From: Candidatus Alistipes avicola
GTDB lineage: Bacteria > Bacteroidota > Bacteroidia > Bacteroidales > Rikenellaceae
DNA: 64,000 nucleotides
NCBI GenBank assembly: GCA_019118565.1
Contig: DWYR01000013.1
Location: 62,001 to 126,000, forward strand
Direction: 5' to 3'
The notes beneath the pieces were generated by a model. It was given only the letters and a program-made list of their open reading frames with translations. It did not search any database and was not told where the DNA came from. This document shows, piece after piece, positions 8,203-16,539 of this stretch. Both the position numbers and the translations under genes were made by a program. Within the stretch, counting starts at the first letter, position 1. Every line of letters begins with the position of its first letter.

Positions 8203-8421
8203 ATGAAAAAAGAGACCCATCTGGCCATTCAGTGGACGACGCTCATCATCGCCGCCATCGGTACGGGAATCGCCCTCTACAAGGTCTTCTCGGATGAGAC
8301 GAGCCAATACAACTATTGGTTGTTCATTCTTCTGTTCGTACTGATCGGACTGAGGAGCCTGTTCCGCATCATTGCTTTCTCCCGAAAAAACGAGCGGGAA
8401 AGCCAACAAAGAAAAAGATAA
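8203..8421 (+). CDS. small two-span membrane protein, unknown
   Basis: A 72-residue protein with two predicted membrane segments at about residues 8-28 ('WTTLIIAAIGTGIALYKVF') and 37-57 ('YWLFILLFVLIGLRSLFRI'), and a very basic, charged C-terminus. The ATG is 19 bases after pdxA and on the same strand, so it is probably in the pdxA unit. I do not recognise the family. The hydrophobic pattern and codon usage like its neighbours argue for a real gene. Confidence 0.7.
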   Translation: MKKETHLAIQWTTLIIAAIGTGIALYKVFSDETSQYNYWLFILLFVLIGLRSLFRIIAFSRKNERESQQRKR

Positions 8422-8500
8422 CTAACAGGGTGCCCGAAGCGTATTCCGTCTCGTAATTGTGGAAGCGCAGACCGGTCCCGCAACATAAAACATACACGAT

Positions 8501-10456
8501 ATGATTAAAATTACCTTCCCCGACGGCAATATCAAGGAGTTTGCCAAGGGAACTACGGCTTACCAGATCGCCGAGAGCATCAGTCCTCGTTTAGCTGCGG
8601 ACTCTCTGGCTGCATCGGTAAACGGCACGACCGTCGACCTGAATCGTGCCATCGACGAGGATGCTTCCATCAAATTCTACAAATGGGAGGACGCAGAAGG
8701 TAAACATGCCTTCTGGCACACCTCGTCGCACCTGCTGGCCGAAGCACTCGAAGCGCTTTATCCGGGCATCAAGTTCGGTATCGGCCCTGCTATCGAAAAC
8801 GGCTTCTACTACGACGTAGACTGTCCGGTTCCCATCACCGAGGCAGACCTGCCCAAGATCGAGCAGAAGATGATCGAGCTGGCCAAGGGCAAGGAGGAGC
8901 TCGTCCGCACCGAAGTATCAAAAGCGGATGCACTGAAGAACTTTACGGAAAAAGGCGATCCCTACAAGGTTGAGTTGATCCGCGACCTGGAGGATGGAAC
9001 GATCTCGTTCTACACCAACGGTGCCTTCACGGACCTCTGCCGCGGACCGCACCTTCCCAATACGGCCCCGATCAAGGCCATCAAGCTGACCTCGGTGGCG
9101 GGAGCCTACTGGCGCGGAGACGAGAAGAACAAGATGCTGACCCGCATCTACGGTATCTCGTTCCCCAAGAAGTCGATGCTCGACGAATACCTGGTCATGC
9201 TCGAAGAGGCCAAGAAACGCGACCACCGCAAGTTGGGCAAGGAGCTCGAACTCTTCTTCTTCTCGCAGCGTGTCGGCCAGGGACTTCCCCTCTGGCTGCC
9301 CAAAGGAGCCGCCCTGCGCGACCGTCTGGAGCAGTTCCTGCGTGGCGTTCAGAAGGCCTACGGATACCAGCAGGTAATCACCCCGCACATCGGTAACAAG
9401 GATCTCTACATCACTTCGGGACACTATGCCAAATACGGCAAGGACTCGTTCCAGCCGATCCACACCCCGATTGAAGGCGAGGAGTACCTGCTCAAACCGA
9501 TGAACTGCCCGCACCACTGCGAAATCTACCGTTCGAAACCCCGTTCGTACAAGGATCTGCCCGTACGTCTGGCCGAGTTCGGTACGGTATACCGCTACGA
9601 GCAGTCGGGTGAGCTGCACGGCTTGACCCGTGTACGCGGATTCACGCAGGACGATGCCCACCTGTTCGTTCGTCCCGACCAGTTGCTCGAGGAGTTCGAG
9701 AAGGTGATCGACATCGTACTCTACATCTTCAAGACGCTGAAGTTCGACAACTATACGGCGCAGATCTCGCTGCGCGACCCCAACAACCGCGAGAAATACA
9801 TCGGTTCGGACGAGAACTGGGAGAAGGCCGAAAGCGCCATCATCCAGGCCGTCAAGGAGAAGGGGCTCAACGCCGTGATCGAATACGGCGAAGCGGCCTT
9901 CTACGGTCCGAAGCTCGACTTCATGGTCAAGGATGCAATCGGCCGCAAATGGCAGCTGGGCACCATCCAGGTGGACTACAACCTGCCCGAGCGTTTCGAC
10001 CTGACCTACAAGGGTGCTGACGACAAGCTGCACCGCCCGATCATGATCCACCGTGCGCCGTTCGGTTCGATGGAGCGTTTCGTTGCCGTACTGCTCGAGC
10101 ACACGGCCGGCAAATTCCCGCTCTGGCTCTCGCCCGATCAGGTAGTCGTACTGCCGATCTCGGAGAAGTTCAACAGCTATGCCGAGAAGGTATGCGAATT
10201 CCTCAACGCGCACGATGTCCGCACGCAGATCGACGACCGTAACGAGAAGATCGGCCGCAAGATCCGCGACAACGAGCTCAAACGTATCCCCTACCTGCTG
10301 ATCGTCGGCGAGAAAGAGGAGGCAGACGGTCTGGTATCGGTACGTGCACAGGGCGAAGGCGACAAGGGACAGATGAGCCTCGAGGCATTCAAGGACTACA
10401 TCCTCGACCTCGTTCGCCAGGAGACCGAAGCCAACAAAATGAACACAACCAAATAA
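8501..10456 (+). CDS. thrS: threonine--tRNA ligase
   Basis: A 651-residue class II aminoacyl-tRNA synthetase. Domains in order are an N-terminal TGS domain (1-60), the editing domain with '[12 protein letters not shown]' (H-x4-H type) and '[11 protein letters not shown]', the catalytic core, and a C-terminal anticodon-binding domain from about 545. Zinc ligands are recognisable in '[10 protein letters not shown]', '[10 protein letters not shown]' and '[13 protein letters not shown]'. The length is normal. The 79-base gap upstream shows no T-box or other clear element. infC follows within 34 bases, the usual thrS-infC pairing. Confidence 0.98.
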   Translation: MIKITFPDGNIKEFAKGTTAYQIAESISPRLAADSLAASVNGTTVDLNRAIDEDASIKFYKWEDAEGKHAFWHTSSHLLAEALEALYPGIKFGIGPAIENGFYYDVDCPVPITEADLPKIEQKMIELAKGKEELVRTEVSKADALKNFTEKGDPYKVELIRDLEDGTISFYTNGAFTDLCRGPHLPNTAPIKAIKLTSVAGAYWRGDEKNKMLTRIYGISFPKKSMLDEYLVMLEEAKKRDHRKLGKELELFFFSQRVGQGLPLWLPKGAALRDRLEQFLRGVQKAYGYQQVITPHIGNKDLYITSGHYAKYGKDSFQPIHTPIEGEEYLLKPMNCPHHCEIYRSKPRSYKDLPVRLAEFGTVYRYEQSGELHGLTRVRGFTQDDAHLFVRPDQLLEEFEKVIDIVLYIFKTLKFDNYTAQISLRDPNNREKYIGSDENWEKAESAIIQAVKEKGLNAVIEYGEAAFYGPKLDFMVKDAIGRKWQLGTIQVDYNLPERFDLTYKGADDKLHRPIMIHRAPFGSMERFVAVLLEHTAGKFPLWLSPDQVVVLPISEKFNSYAEKVCEFLNAHDVRTQIDDRNEKIGRKIRDNELKRIPYLLIVGEKEEADGLVSVRAQGEGDKGQMSLEAFKDYILDLVRQETEANKMNTTK

Positions 10457-10476
10457 AAGTTTAACTAATCATCATC

Positions 10477-10493
10477 AGGAGGACAAAGCTATA
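10477..10493 (+). promoter_or_regulatory. strong Shine-Dalgarno and AUA start of infC
   Basis: AGGAGGA at 10477-10483 is followed, after seven bases, by ATA at 10491-10493. That codon is in frame with the whole IF3 coding region. Genes here almost never show a Shine-Dalgarno, so this site decides the start. AUA belongs to the class of start codons that IF3 discriminates against. Confidence 0.75.
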
Positions 10494-11096
10494 GCAACAC
10501 CACCCCGTCCATTCCAGCCGAGACCGATGAACTCGGGGAATAATCAACAGAAACCGAAACCGGGTTTCCAGCCGAAAAAACCGGAAAATCCGCATCGCAT
10601 CAACGAAGAGATCACGGCACCCGAGGTGCGTGTGGTCGGCGACAACATTGAAAAGCCGGTCGTACTCCCCATCCGCGAGGCGCTCAAGCTCGCCGATGAA
10701 ATGGAATTGGATCTGATTGAGATTTCGCCCAAGGCAGAACCGCCTGTCTGCCGCATCGCCGATTACCAGAAATTCCTTTACCAGCAGAAGAAGAAGGCGA
10801 AGGAGTTGAAGGCCAACCAGACGAAAGTGGTGATCAAGGAGATTCGCTTCGGACCGCAAACCGACGACCACGACTACAATTTCAAGCTGAAACATGCGGA
10901 GAACTTCCTCAAGGAGGGGGCCAAGGTCAAGGCCTACGTCTTCTTCCGGGGCCGCTCGATCGTCTTCAAGGAGCAGGGCGAGATTCTGCTGCTGCGCTTT
11001 GCAACCGATCTGGAGAGCCTTGCCAAAGTGGAGTCGATGCCTCGTCTGGAGGGCAAAAAGATGAACATGATCCTCGCGCCCAAATCCAAGAAATAG
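10491..11096 (+). CDS. infC: translation initiation factor IF-3 (AUA start)
   Basis: IF3 binds the 30S subunit, blocks premature 50S joining and checks the start codon. From the proposed AUA start the protein is 201 residues; from the first ATG (10527) it would be 189. The N-terminal 40 residues are Pro/Gln/Asn-rich and precede the IF3-N domain ('[15 protein letters not shown]'), then '[16 protein letters not shown]', the linker, and the IF3-C domain ('[20 protein letters not shown]'). The AUA is chosen because a perfect AGGAGG sits seven bases before it and the frame is open, while the ATG has no such signal. A perfect terminator follows, and rpmI/rplT, the usual partners, are absent. Confidence 0.93.
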   Translation: MATPPRPFQPRPMNSGNNQQKPKPGFQPKKPENPHRINEEITAPEVRVVGDNIEKPVVLPIREALKLADEMELDLIEISPKAEPPVCRIADYQKFLYQQKKKAKELKANQTKVVIKEIRFGPQTDDHDYNFKLKHAENFLKEGAKVKAYVFFRGRSIVFKEQGEILLLRFATDLESLAKVESMPRLEGKKMNMILAPKSKK

Positions 11097-11122
11097 CGAG
11101 CGGAAAGAGTCTTATACACAGT

Positions 11123-11164
11123 AACAACACCCGGAATTGCTTGTGATTCCGGGTGTTGTTTTTT
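11123..11164 (+). terminator. strong intrinsic terminator after infC
   Basis: AACAACACCCGGAAT pairs perfectly with ATTCCGGGTGTTGTT across an eight-base loop, giving a 15-bp stem. It is followed by a run of T. It ends the thrS-infC transcript. Confidence 0.93.
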
Positions 11165-11194
11165 CCCACACGAAGAAGTCCGCAGAAAATAAAG

Positions 11195-11220
11195 GAGGGC
11201 CTGCATGACCGCAGGCCCTC
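11195..11220 (-). terminator. terminator of the lipoprotein gene at 11239 (bidirectional)
   Basis: GAGGGCCTGC and GCAGGCCCTC form a perfect 10-bp stem with a six-base loop. Minus-strand transcription enters from the lipoprotein stop and meets a T-rich tail after the stem; the plus side also has TCTTTTCT. A closely similar stem (GGCCTGCA/TGCAGGCC) lies after the paralog at 13589-13608. Confidence 0.85.
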
Positions 11221-11238
11221 TCTTTTCTCAGTTTTTGA

Positions 11239-11358
11239 CTAATTTTCCGATTCAACCTCCGGGATACAATAGAGGGAATCCGTATAGACCTTGCCGTCAG
11301 TGGTCGTCAAGGTGACCGTCAGCGTATGTTCCCTCTCCAGGGTCGGAGCTCGCATAAA
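11239..11358. repeat. direct repeat copy A (3' end of lipoprotein gene)
   Basis: These 120 bases align without gaps to 13630-13749. My hand count gives nine differences, about 92 percent identity. The repeat covers the last 39 codons and the stop of each paralogous lipoprotein gene. The identity is much higher than in the rest of the two genes, which suggests recent duplication or gene conversion of this end. Confidence 0.85.
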
Positions 11359-11901
11359 GCGAATGGTAAAGTAAGAGTCAGAAACAATCGCCATATCTTC
11401 TGCTGACAACTCCGAGGCAAGTTTTTTATGACAGACCTCAACCGGCCCCGTGTACCCATTGCGAATGTACTCTGCATAAGACGACATTTCGACCTGCATA
11501 ATATCATCCAACAAGCTCCCAGCCGGATGCTCCGTATCCCAATCTGCATTACTGGTTATATGCAACGAACCGAAATCATAGGCAAAAGCAACCGGTTGTT
11601 TATAAAAAACCGGATCCTCATTGATCCACTGGTTGTACGAAACATCTCCGTTGCGAGAAGCCAAGCGCTCGAACTCCACCGGATCGGTCTGCGGGGAGAT
11701 ATACTCCTCAGCACCCATATAAAAATGAGTGATTTCAGGCTCCTCCTCTGGTCTCAAAAACGCCGTATACAAACTCAACTCACCAGTCCGATACCCCTGG
11801 ATATAATTCTGATGGAAACTGAGAAGCTCTCGGGTTCGATCACATGAACATACACAGCCAAGAAGCAGAGTCAAAAACAGACAGATGAAAAAACGTCTCA
11901 T
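11239..11901 (-). CDS. lipoprotein of unknown function, paralog of 13630-14325
   Basis: A 220-residue protein from the ATG at 11901; a TTG nine bases upstream is a weaker alternative. The N-terminus is a lipoprotein signal, with candidate lipidated cysteines at C16 ('LLLGC') and C20, so it should be anchored outside the inner membrane. The mature part shares with its paralog 'ADWD-EHPAG-LLDD', a Ser/Gly-rich segment after it, and a nearly identical last 39 residues starting 'FMRAPTLEREHTLTV'. Gene order is lipoprotein, C10 protease, lipoprotein, all on the minus strand, so this copy is the last of the three. I do not recognise the family. A role as inhibitor or partner of the protease is only suggested by position. 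Confidence 0.8.
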   Translation of the reverse strand: MRRFFICLFLTLLLGCVCSCDRTRELLSFHQNYIQGYRTGELSLYTAFLRPEEEPEITHFYMGAEEYISPQTDPVEFERLASRNGDVSYNQWINEDPVFYKQPVAFAYDFGSLHITSNADWDTEHPAGSLLDDIMQVEMSSYAEYIRNGYTGPVEVCHKKLASELSAEDMAIVSDSYFTIRFMRAPTLEREHTLTVTLTTTDGKVYTDSLYCIPEVESEN

Positions 11902-11931
11902 AATAAACAAATTATAGCATCAACAAAATAA

Positions 11932-13302
11932 TCAAGGACAATATGTGTAAGTGATAATAAGATCCATATCATAATATACATCAGAAGTTGTACTCACCGG
12001 GTCCTTTCTCTCTTCTTCATCTTTAAAAACAGGCCCTTTACGCAAATCAAAGGCTCCATAATGATAATATCCATTGGCTTTCCCCGACCATCCAAAATTA
12101 CAATGAATCAGCCGATCTCCCGTATCTTTTACATATACACCACCATCTGAGTAATATGAAGTTTCTGTCCAGTTTCTTTCAAGCCATCCATCTAAATTAA
12201 ATGCATGTTTCTTTTTCGTTCCAACTGTATTTGACCCACATACTATTGTTGCTCGTTCTCTTTCCCACAACATTTGTCGAACTTTAGAAAATTGATATTC
12301 CCAATCATGCACACCTCTGTATAAAACATACTCCAGAACACCTTGTATTCTCGAATTTAATCCAGAAGAACTTTTTGTTCCATAGTCCAAATGCATCAGG
12401 GATCCAATCTCTCGAACCAACTTTGCTACCTCCCAGGCTTCTTCACTTACTTGAGACGGATCTTCTTCCGTTTTTCTGGATATAAGCTTAGGATTCGCAA
12501 TTACTTTATCTATTTTTGACCAATCTATAGGAACCCCCTGAATAGATCCAACTACAGAACCATGACAATAATAATTTGCAATTAAGAGTTGAGCTATTGC
12601 GATTGCTGTACATCCTGCAAGACAATGAGTTCCATTTTTAACCGGACACATGGCATTACATGGATATCCCTGGTGTAAAGTGATTGGAATTTGCCTAGGC
12701 AAATGATAATCGTATACAATCGGAGTCTTTTCAACACGGATAAGCGTTGGCGCAGGCTTATTCGGATCAAACGGATCCCGTACCCCAATTCCACCAATAG
12801 GGCCTCCTATTCCTGTAGCTGCGGCCTGGACAACCATTTTCAACGGGAAAGTAAGTTCTCCATTTGCCTCTGCCTCTCCATCACTGATCGTTACAGCCTG
12901 CTGCAATTCTTCTGGAGTTAGAGAACCCTCATCCACAATAGCATAAACTGATTCCAAACGATTGTCTGCTCCTAAAATAGCATAACCATTTTCTTCCTCA
13001 AAGTTAACAATATAAAATAAATTCTCAACATCATTAGTCTCCCCACTTCGCGTCGATACCGGGAGAATATCCGAAGATACGGTTGCAACGTCTTTTACAC
13101 AACGAACTCCCCCACTGCGTGTAACGACATCATTCTCAGATGGAGAATCTATCACATCAAGCACAGATTGTAACTCTTCCAACGCCTGTTCAATTGGAAC
13201 AACATGAGACACTACCTCCTGAGTCGATAAAGGAGGCTCAGATTCTGACATTGCCGTGGGATCGGAGGTACATCCAGAAAGCAACCACGCAATTAAAATC
13301 AC
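11932..13302 (-). CDS. C10 family (streptopain-like) cysteine protease, lipoprotein
   Basis: A 456-residue secreted peptidase, related to SpeB of Streptococcus and the Bfp proteases of Bacteroides fragilis. The lipobox is 'AWLLSGC' (C11). Residues about 92-140 match the streptopain pro-domain ('FYIVNFEEENGYAILGADNR'). The catalytic Cys is C231 in 'LAGCTAIAIAQ', the catalytic His is H366 in 'KKHAFNLDGW', and the Trp-rich loop is 'NFGWSGKANGYY' at 402-413. The only open start in frame is GTG at 13302, which gives a very short signal peptide. An ATG at 13325 opens a better one but is out of frame by one base (see findings). The gene is clearly AT-richer than its surroundings, a sign of transfer. 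Confidence 0.9.
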   Translation of the reverse strand: MILIAWLLSGCTSDPTAMSESEPPLSTQEVVSHVVPIEQALEELQSVLDVIDSPSENDVVTRSGGVRCVKDVATVSSDILPVSTRSGETNDVENLFYIVNFEEENGYAILGADNRLESVYAIVDEGSLTPEELQQAVTISDGEAEANGELTFPLKMVVQAAATGIGGPIGGIGVRDPFDPNKPAPTLIRVEKTPIVYDYHLPRQIPITLHQGYPCNAMCPVKNGTHCLAGCTAIAIAQLLIANYYCHGSVVGSIQGVPIDWSKIDKVIANPKLISRKTEEDPSQVSEEAWEVAKLVREIGSLMHLDYGTKSSSGLNSRIQGVLEYVLYRGVHDWEYQFSKVRQMLWERERATIVCGSNTVGTKKKHAFNLDGWLERNWTETSYYSDGGVYVKDTGDRLIHCNFGWSGKANGYYHYGAFDLRKGPVFKDEEERKDPVSTTSDVYYDMDLIITYTYCP

Positions 13303-13588
13303 AAATAACAGGTTATCTGTTTCATAAAATAATTTTTTAAGTCAAACAATCACCCTTTCCTAAGAAGAAGAGCAAGTCTTATTAGAAAAGAAATTTATTC
13401 TATACTTAAAATTACATATTTTATTTTATACAAGAAAATATATTTTATTAAAAATATCAAAACAAGTCTATTTGTACCACTTTCCAAGCAAATACAACTA
13501 TTTCTTTCAAGGCCAAGAAGGAGTCGCCTTTATCACAAAACCAATAAGGAATGAGTTGACCCCGCAATTTTCCCCAGAAAAAGAAAAA
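13303..13588. other. AT-rich intergenic stretch upstream of the C10 protease
   Basis: About 290 bases, by eye 70 percent A+T or more in 13320-13500, with many A/T homopolymers. I see no open frame of note, no TAnnTTTG match on the minus strand near 13330-13360, and no tRNA or repeat array. It probably contains the protease promoter and leader. Confidence 0.6.
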
Positions 13589-13608
13589 GGCCTGCACGAC
13601 TGCAGGCC
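13589..13608 (-). terminator. terminator of the lipoprotein gene at 13630
   Basis: GGCCTGCA and TGCAGGCC form a perfect 8-bp stem over CGAC. On the minus strand the stem is followed by TTTTTCTTTTTC. The stem sequence is nearly the same as the one at 11195-11220. Confidence 0.85.
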
Positions 13609-13629
13609 ATCTCCTACCTCTGTTCCCGG

Positions 13630-13749
13630 CTAATCTTCCGATTCAACCTCCGGGATACAATAGAGGGAATCCGTATAGACCTTTCCTTCCGTTGTCGTCA
13701 GGATAACCGTCAGCGTATGTTCCCTCTCCAGGGTCGGAGCACGCATAAA
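13630..13749. repeat. direct repeat copy B (3' end of lipoprotein gene)
   Basis: Partner of 11239-11358: 120 bases, no gaps, about nine differences by hand count. Confidence 0.85.
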
Positions 13750-14325
13750 ATAGAGCAGGACATATTCGCACTCCATCATATCCATATCGGAAGGGGTCAG
13801 TTCCGAAACCGGTTTATCGACCCTTGTGAAGTATTGCCAGTCGTGCATCCACTCCGACTCATCAGTACCCCCCGCATGATAACCGCCACGGACGAACGCT
13901 CCAATCGAAGTGAACTCTACGCGCAACAGATCGTCCAGCAGGGTGCCGGCCGGATGTTCCTCGTCCCAATCCGCATCACTTACCACGTGCAGCGACTGAA
14001 ACTGCTCTGCAAATATTTTAATACACCAGCCTCGGTATTCATAAACCCAACGGTTGAAATAATCCCCGTGCAGCTCTGCCTGTTGTTCATACTCCAGAGG
14101 GTTATTCGCCTCGATAATGAACTTGTCCATATCGGTAGCCCCAATCCTCAAAGCGGTACAACTCCCTTCCGAACCATAATGCATCAACTCGATTCCTCCT
14201 GTATAATAGATATCAATAAAATGCTCCTTATAGATATAACTATAATATGGCCCCACATCGTTTTTTTCACACGATGCAAACAAAAGCATCAGGGGCAAAA
14301 AGCCAAGGAACCAGATTCGTTTCAT
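13630..14325 (-). CDS. lipoprotein of unknown function, paralog of 11239-11901
   Basis: A 231-residue protein from the ATG at 14325. The signal is 'PLMLLFASC' with the lipidated cysteine at C19. It shares the 'DADWDEEHPAGTLLDD' region and the last 39 residues with the paralog downstream of the protease, while the middle differs ('GAFVRGGYHAGG', 'DWQYFTRVDKP'). Located upstream of the C10 protease with its own terminator at 13589-13608, so it is probably a separate transcript. It is closer in base composition to the chromosome than the protease gene. Unknown family; candidate surface or periplasmic partner of the protease. Confidence 0.8.
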   Translation of the reverse strand: MKRIWFLGFLPLMLLFASCEKNDVGPYYSYIYKEHFIDIYYTGGIELMHYGSEGSCTALRIGATDMDKFIIEANNPLEYEQQAELHGDYFNRWVYEYRGWCIKIFAEQFQSLHVVSDADWDEEHPAGTLLDDLLRVEFTSIGAFVRGGYHAGGTDESEWMHDWQYFTRVDKPVSELTPSDMDMMECEYVLLYFMRAPTLEREHTLTVILTTTEGKVYTDSLYCIPEVESED

Positions 14326-14533
14326 AAGCAAGCGTATTAAATCTGTGAGGTTCTATTTTTAAAGTTAGAAATAATTTTACGCCCAACCAAATTTATCACG
14401 ACCCTTTTATTTTCAACATCATAGAGGCTTAAATTCGAACGACGTCTCTATCGCACATACACCTCTCCCCCTCGTAAGATTCCCGATCCGCGGGATAGTT
14501 CCGAAGGGATGTATCTACGTCCGGATTTTTTCC

Positions 14534-14541
14534 TACCTTTG
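14534..14541 (+). promoter_or_regulatory. -7 promoter box TACCTTTG for the LuxE cassette
   Basis: An exact TAnnTTTG match 46 bases before the LuxE-like start codon. A small GCCGC/GCGGC stem-loop (about 14557-14573) lies in the leader. Confidence 0.6.
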
Positions 14542-14587
14542 TAAAAGAAAGAAACTGCCGCGCAGTTGTGCGGCCAACCTCTGGCAA

Positions 14588-15556
14588 ATGATTCCAACCG
14601 ACGATCTATTCAGACTCGGCGGCAACCGGGCCGCCTTCGAGAGAGCCGCACTCGACACCTTCCGCTTCCAGGCTGAACGGTGCGACGTCTACCGGGAGTA
14701 TCTCTCGCAGATGCAGATCGATCCCGCCCGCATCGAACGTATCGAACAGATACCATTCCTTCCGATCGAATGTTTCAAATGGAGGGAGGTCTATTGCGGC
14801 GACCGGACTCCCGAAGAGATCTTCACCTCAAGCAACACGGGACAAACCGTCGCATCGCGTCATCCGATGTATTCGCTCGACCTCTACGAAAAGGCTTTCG
14901 AGTGGGGTTTCCGTATGTTCTACGGCGTACCGACGCAGTGGAGTCTCTACGGCTTGCTGCCCAGCTATCTCGAGCGCAAGGGATCATCGCTGATCTACAT
15001 GGTGGATCGTCTGATCAGGGAGTGCGGTTCGGGCGGTTTTTACCTGAACAACTACGAACAGCTGCTTGCCGACATGACCGCCGATCCGAAACCCAAGATC
15101 CTGCTCGGCGTAAGCTATGCCCTGTGGGATCTGGCCGAACAGTTCACCCCAAAACTGCAAAACACGATTGTCATGGAGACCGGCGGCATGAAAGGGCATC
15201 GGGAAGAGCTGCCCAAGGCCGAATTTCACCGGATCCTGTGCGAGGCATTCGGCGTAACGGAGATACACTCCGAGTACGGTATGGCCGAACTCACCTCCCA
15301 AGCCTACTCTTCGGGGCGGGGCATCTTCCGCACCCCGACCTGGATGCGGGTCCTCATCCGGGACATCAACGACCCGTTCGACATCCGTCCGACAGGCTCC
15401 CGGGGCGGAATCAACATCATCGACCTGGCCAACCGCTATTCGTGCGCCTTTATCCAGACGCAGGATGTCGGACGACTCCGCCCCGACGGCAGCTTCGAGA
15501 TCGAAGGACGGATCGACCGGAGCGACATTCGCGGATGTAACCTTCTGGCACAATGA
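14588..15556 (+). CDS. LuxE/PaaK-like acyl-protein synthetase
   Basis: A 322-residue ANL-superfamily-like protein of the LuxE family (acyl-protein synthetase of the bacterial fatty-acid reductase). The nucleotide-binding loop is seen as 'SSNTGQTVASRHPM'. 'METGGMKGHREELP', 'SEYGMAELTSQAY' and 'GGINIIDLANRYSCAFIQT' are typical of the adenylating core. No LuxC or LuxD gene is nearby, so light-type aldehyde production is unlikely. The neighbours are a Stealth phosphotransferase and a GT2 glycosyltransferase, so activation of an acyl or amino-acid group for a surface glycan or lipid is a reasonable inference. Its stop overlaps the next ATG (ATGA). Confidence 0.85.
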   Translation: MIPTDDLFRLGGNRAAFERAALDTFRFQAERCDVYREYLSQMQIDPARIERIEQIPFLPIECFKWREVYCGDRTPEEIFTSSNTGQTVASRHPMYSLDLYEKAFEWGFRMFYGVPTQWSLYGLLPSYLERKGSSLIYMVDRLIRECGSGGFYLNNYEQLLADMTADPKPKILLGVSYALWDLAEQFTPKLQNTIVMETGGMKGHREELPKAEFHRILCEAFGVTEIHSEYGMAELTSQAYSSGRGIFRTPTWMRVLIRDINDPFDIRPTGSRGGINIIDLANRYSCAFIQTQDVGRLRPDGSFEIEGRIDRSDIRGCNLLAQ

Positions 15557-16539
15557 ACGAGATAGATTTTGTCATCCTCTGGGTCGACGGTAACGACCCC
15601 CGCTGGCGCGAAGAGTTCGACCGGATGCGGCACACCGAGACCGACGACGCATCGCCGATCCGCTACCGCGACTGGGAGAACCTGCGTTACTGGTTCCGGA
15701 GTGTGGAGCGCTTCGCCCCCTGGGTGCGTCGCATCCACTTCGTCACATGGGGCCATCTGCCCGAATGGCTACAGCGGGAACACCCGAAGCTGCACATTGT
15801 CGAACACCGGGATTTCATTCCGGCCGAATACCGCCCTACGTTCAACTCGAACGTCATCGAACTGAACCTGCACCGCATCGAAGGATTGGCCGAACAGTTT
15901 GTCCTCTTCAACGACGACACCTTCCTGTTGCGTCCCTGCCGGCCGGAGGATTTCTTCCGGCGAGGTGTACCGTGCGACATGGCCCGTCTCAGCGTCGTGC
16001 AGCCCTCTTCGGTCGGGCACATCGCCTACAACGATCTGGAGCTGATCAACCGATGCCACGACAAGCGACAGGCCATCCGGAGCAACTTCGGCAAATGGTT
16101 CGCCTCCTGTTACGGGGTGATGAACCTGTTGAAGAGCGCCACGCTTATGCCGTGGGCCTTCTTCCCCGGCCTCTACGACTCCCATATGCCCCAACCCTAC
16201 CTCACGGCCCGCTTCCGACAGGCCTGGGAACAGTGGCCTCAGGAGTTGGATGCCACCTGCCGCCACCATTTCCGTTCGCTGACCGACCTGTCGCATTGGC
16301 TCATCCGTTACGACGTACTCGCCGACGGCGAATTCTCGCCCCGGTCGATGCGTGACTGCCGGCTGACTACCCTTACCGACGAAACAATCGAAGAGATCTG
16401 CTCCGAGATCATCAACCAACGCTGGCGGATGGTCTGCCTGAACGACAGTGAACGGATCGCCGACTTCAACCGGATGAAAAGCCAGTTGAACGGAGCCTTC
16501 GAACGCATATTACCCGGGAAATCGAGCTATGAAGTGTAA
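15553..16539 (+). CDS. Stealth family glycan phosphotransferase
   Basis: A 328-residue protein of the Stealth family, whose members transfer sugar-1-phosphate in capsule synthesis and include GlcNAc-1-phosphotransferase. Conserved region 1 is 'IDFVILWVDGNDPRW' at 3-18, followed by 'YWFRSVERFAPWVRRIHFV'. Region 2 is 'NSNVIELNLHRIEGL' plus 'FVLFNDDTFLLRP'. A later 'KSATLMPWAFFPGLYDSHMPQ' block fits region 3, including the His of the active site. No membrane segment, so cytosolic. It overlaps LuxE by four bases and the GT2 gene by eleven, implying tight co-translation. Confidence 0.9.
   Translation: MNEIDFVILWVDGNDPRWREEFDRMRHTETDDASPIRYRDWENLRYWFRSVERFAPWVRRIHFVTWGHLPEWLQREHPKLHIVEHRDFIPAEYRPTFNSNVIELNLHRIEGLAEQFVLFNDDTFLLRPCRPEDFFRRGVPCDMARLSVVQPSSVGHIAYNDLELINRCHDKRQAIRSNFGKWFASCYGVMNLLKSATLMPWAFFPGLYDSHMPQPYLTARFRQAWEQWPQELDATCRHHFRSLTDLSHWLIRYDVLADGEFSPRSMRDCRLTTLTDETIEEICSEIINQRWRMVCLNDSERIADFNRMKSQLNGAFERILPGKSSYEV

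Noticed and set aside
8422..8500. Possible T-box or attenuator before thrS
   Set aside because: No stem with a terminator/antiterminator pattern or T-box sequence could be found in the 79 bases.
8918..10213. 431-codon minus-strand frame inside thrS
   Set aside because: It is antisense to the catalytic region of a certain thrS and has repetitive Leu/Val/Glu content typical of shadows.
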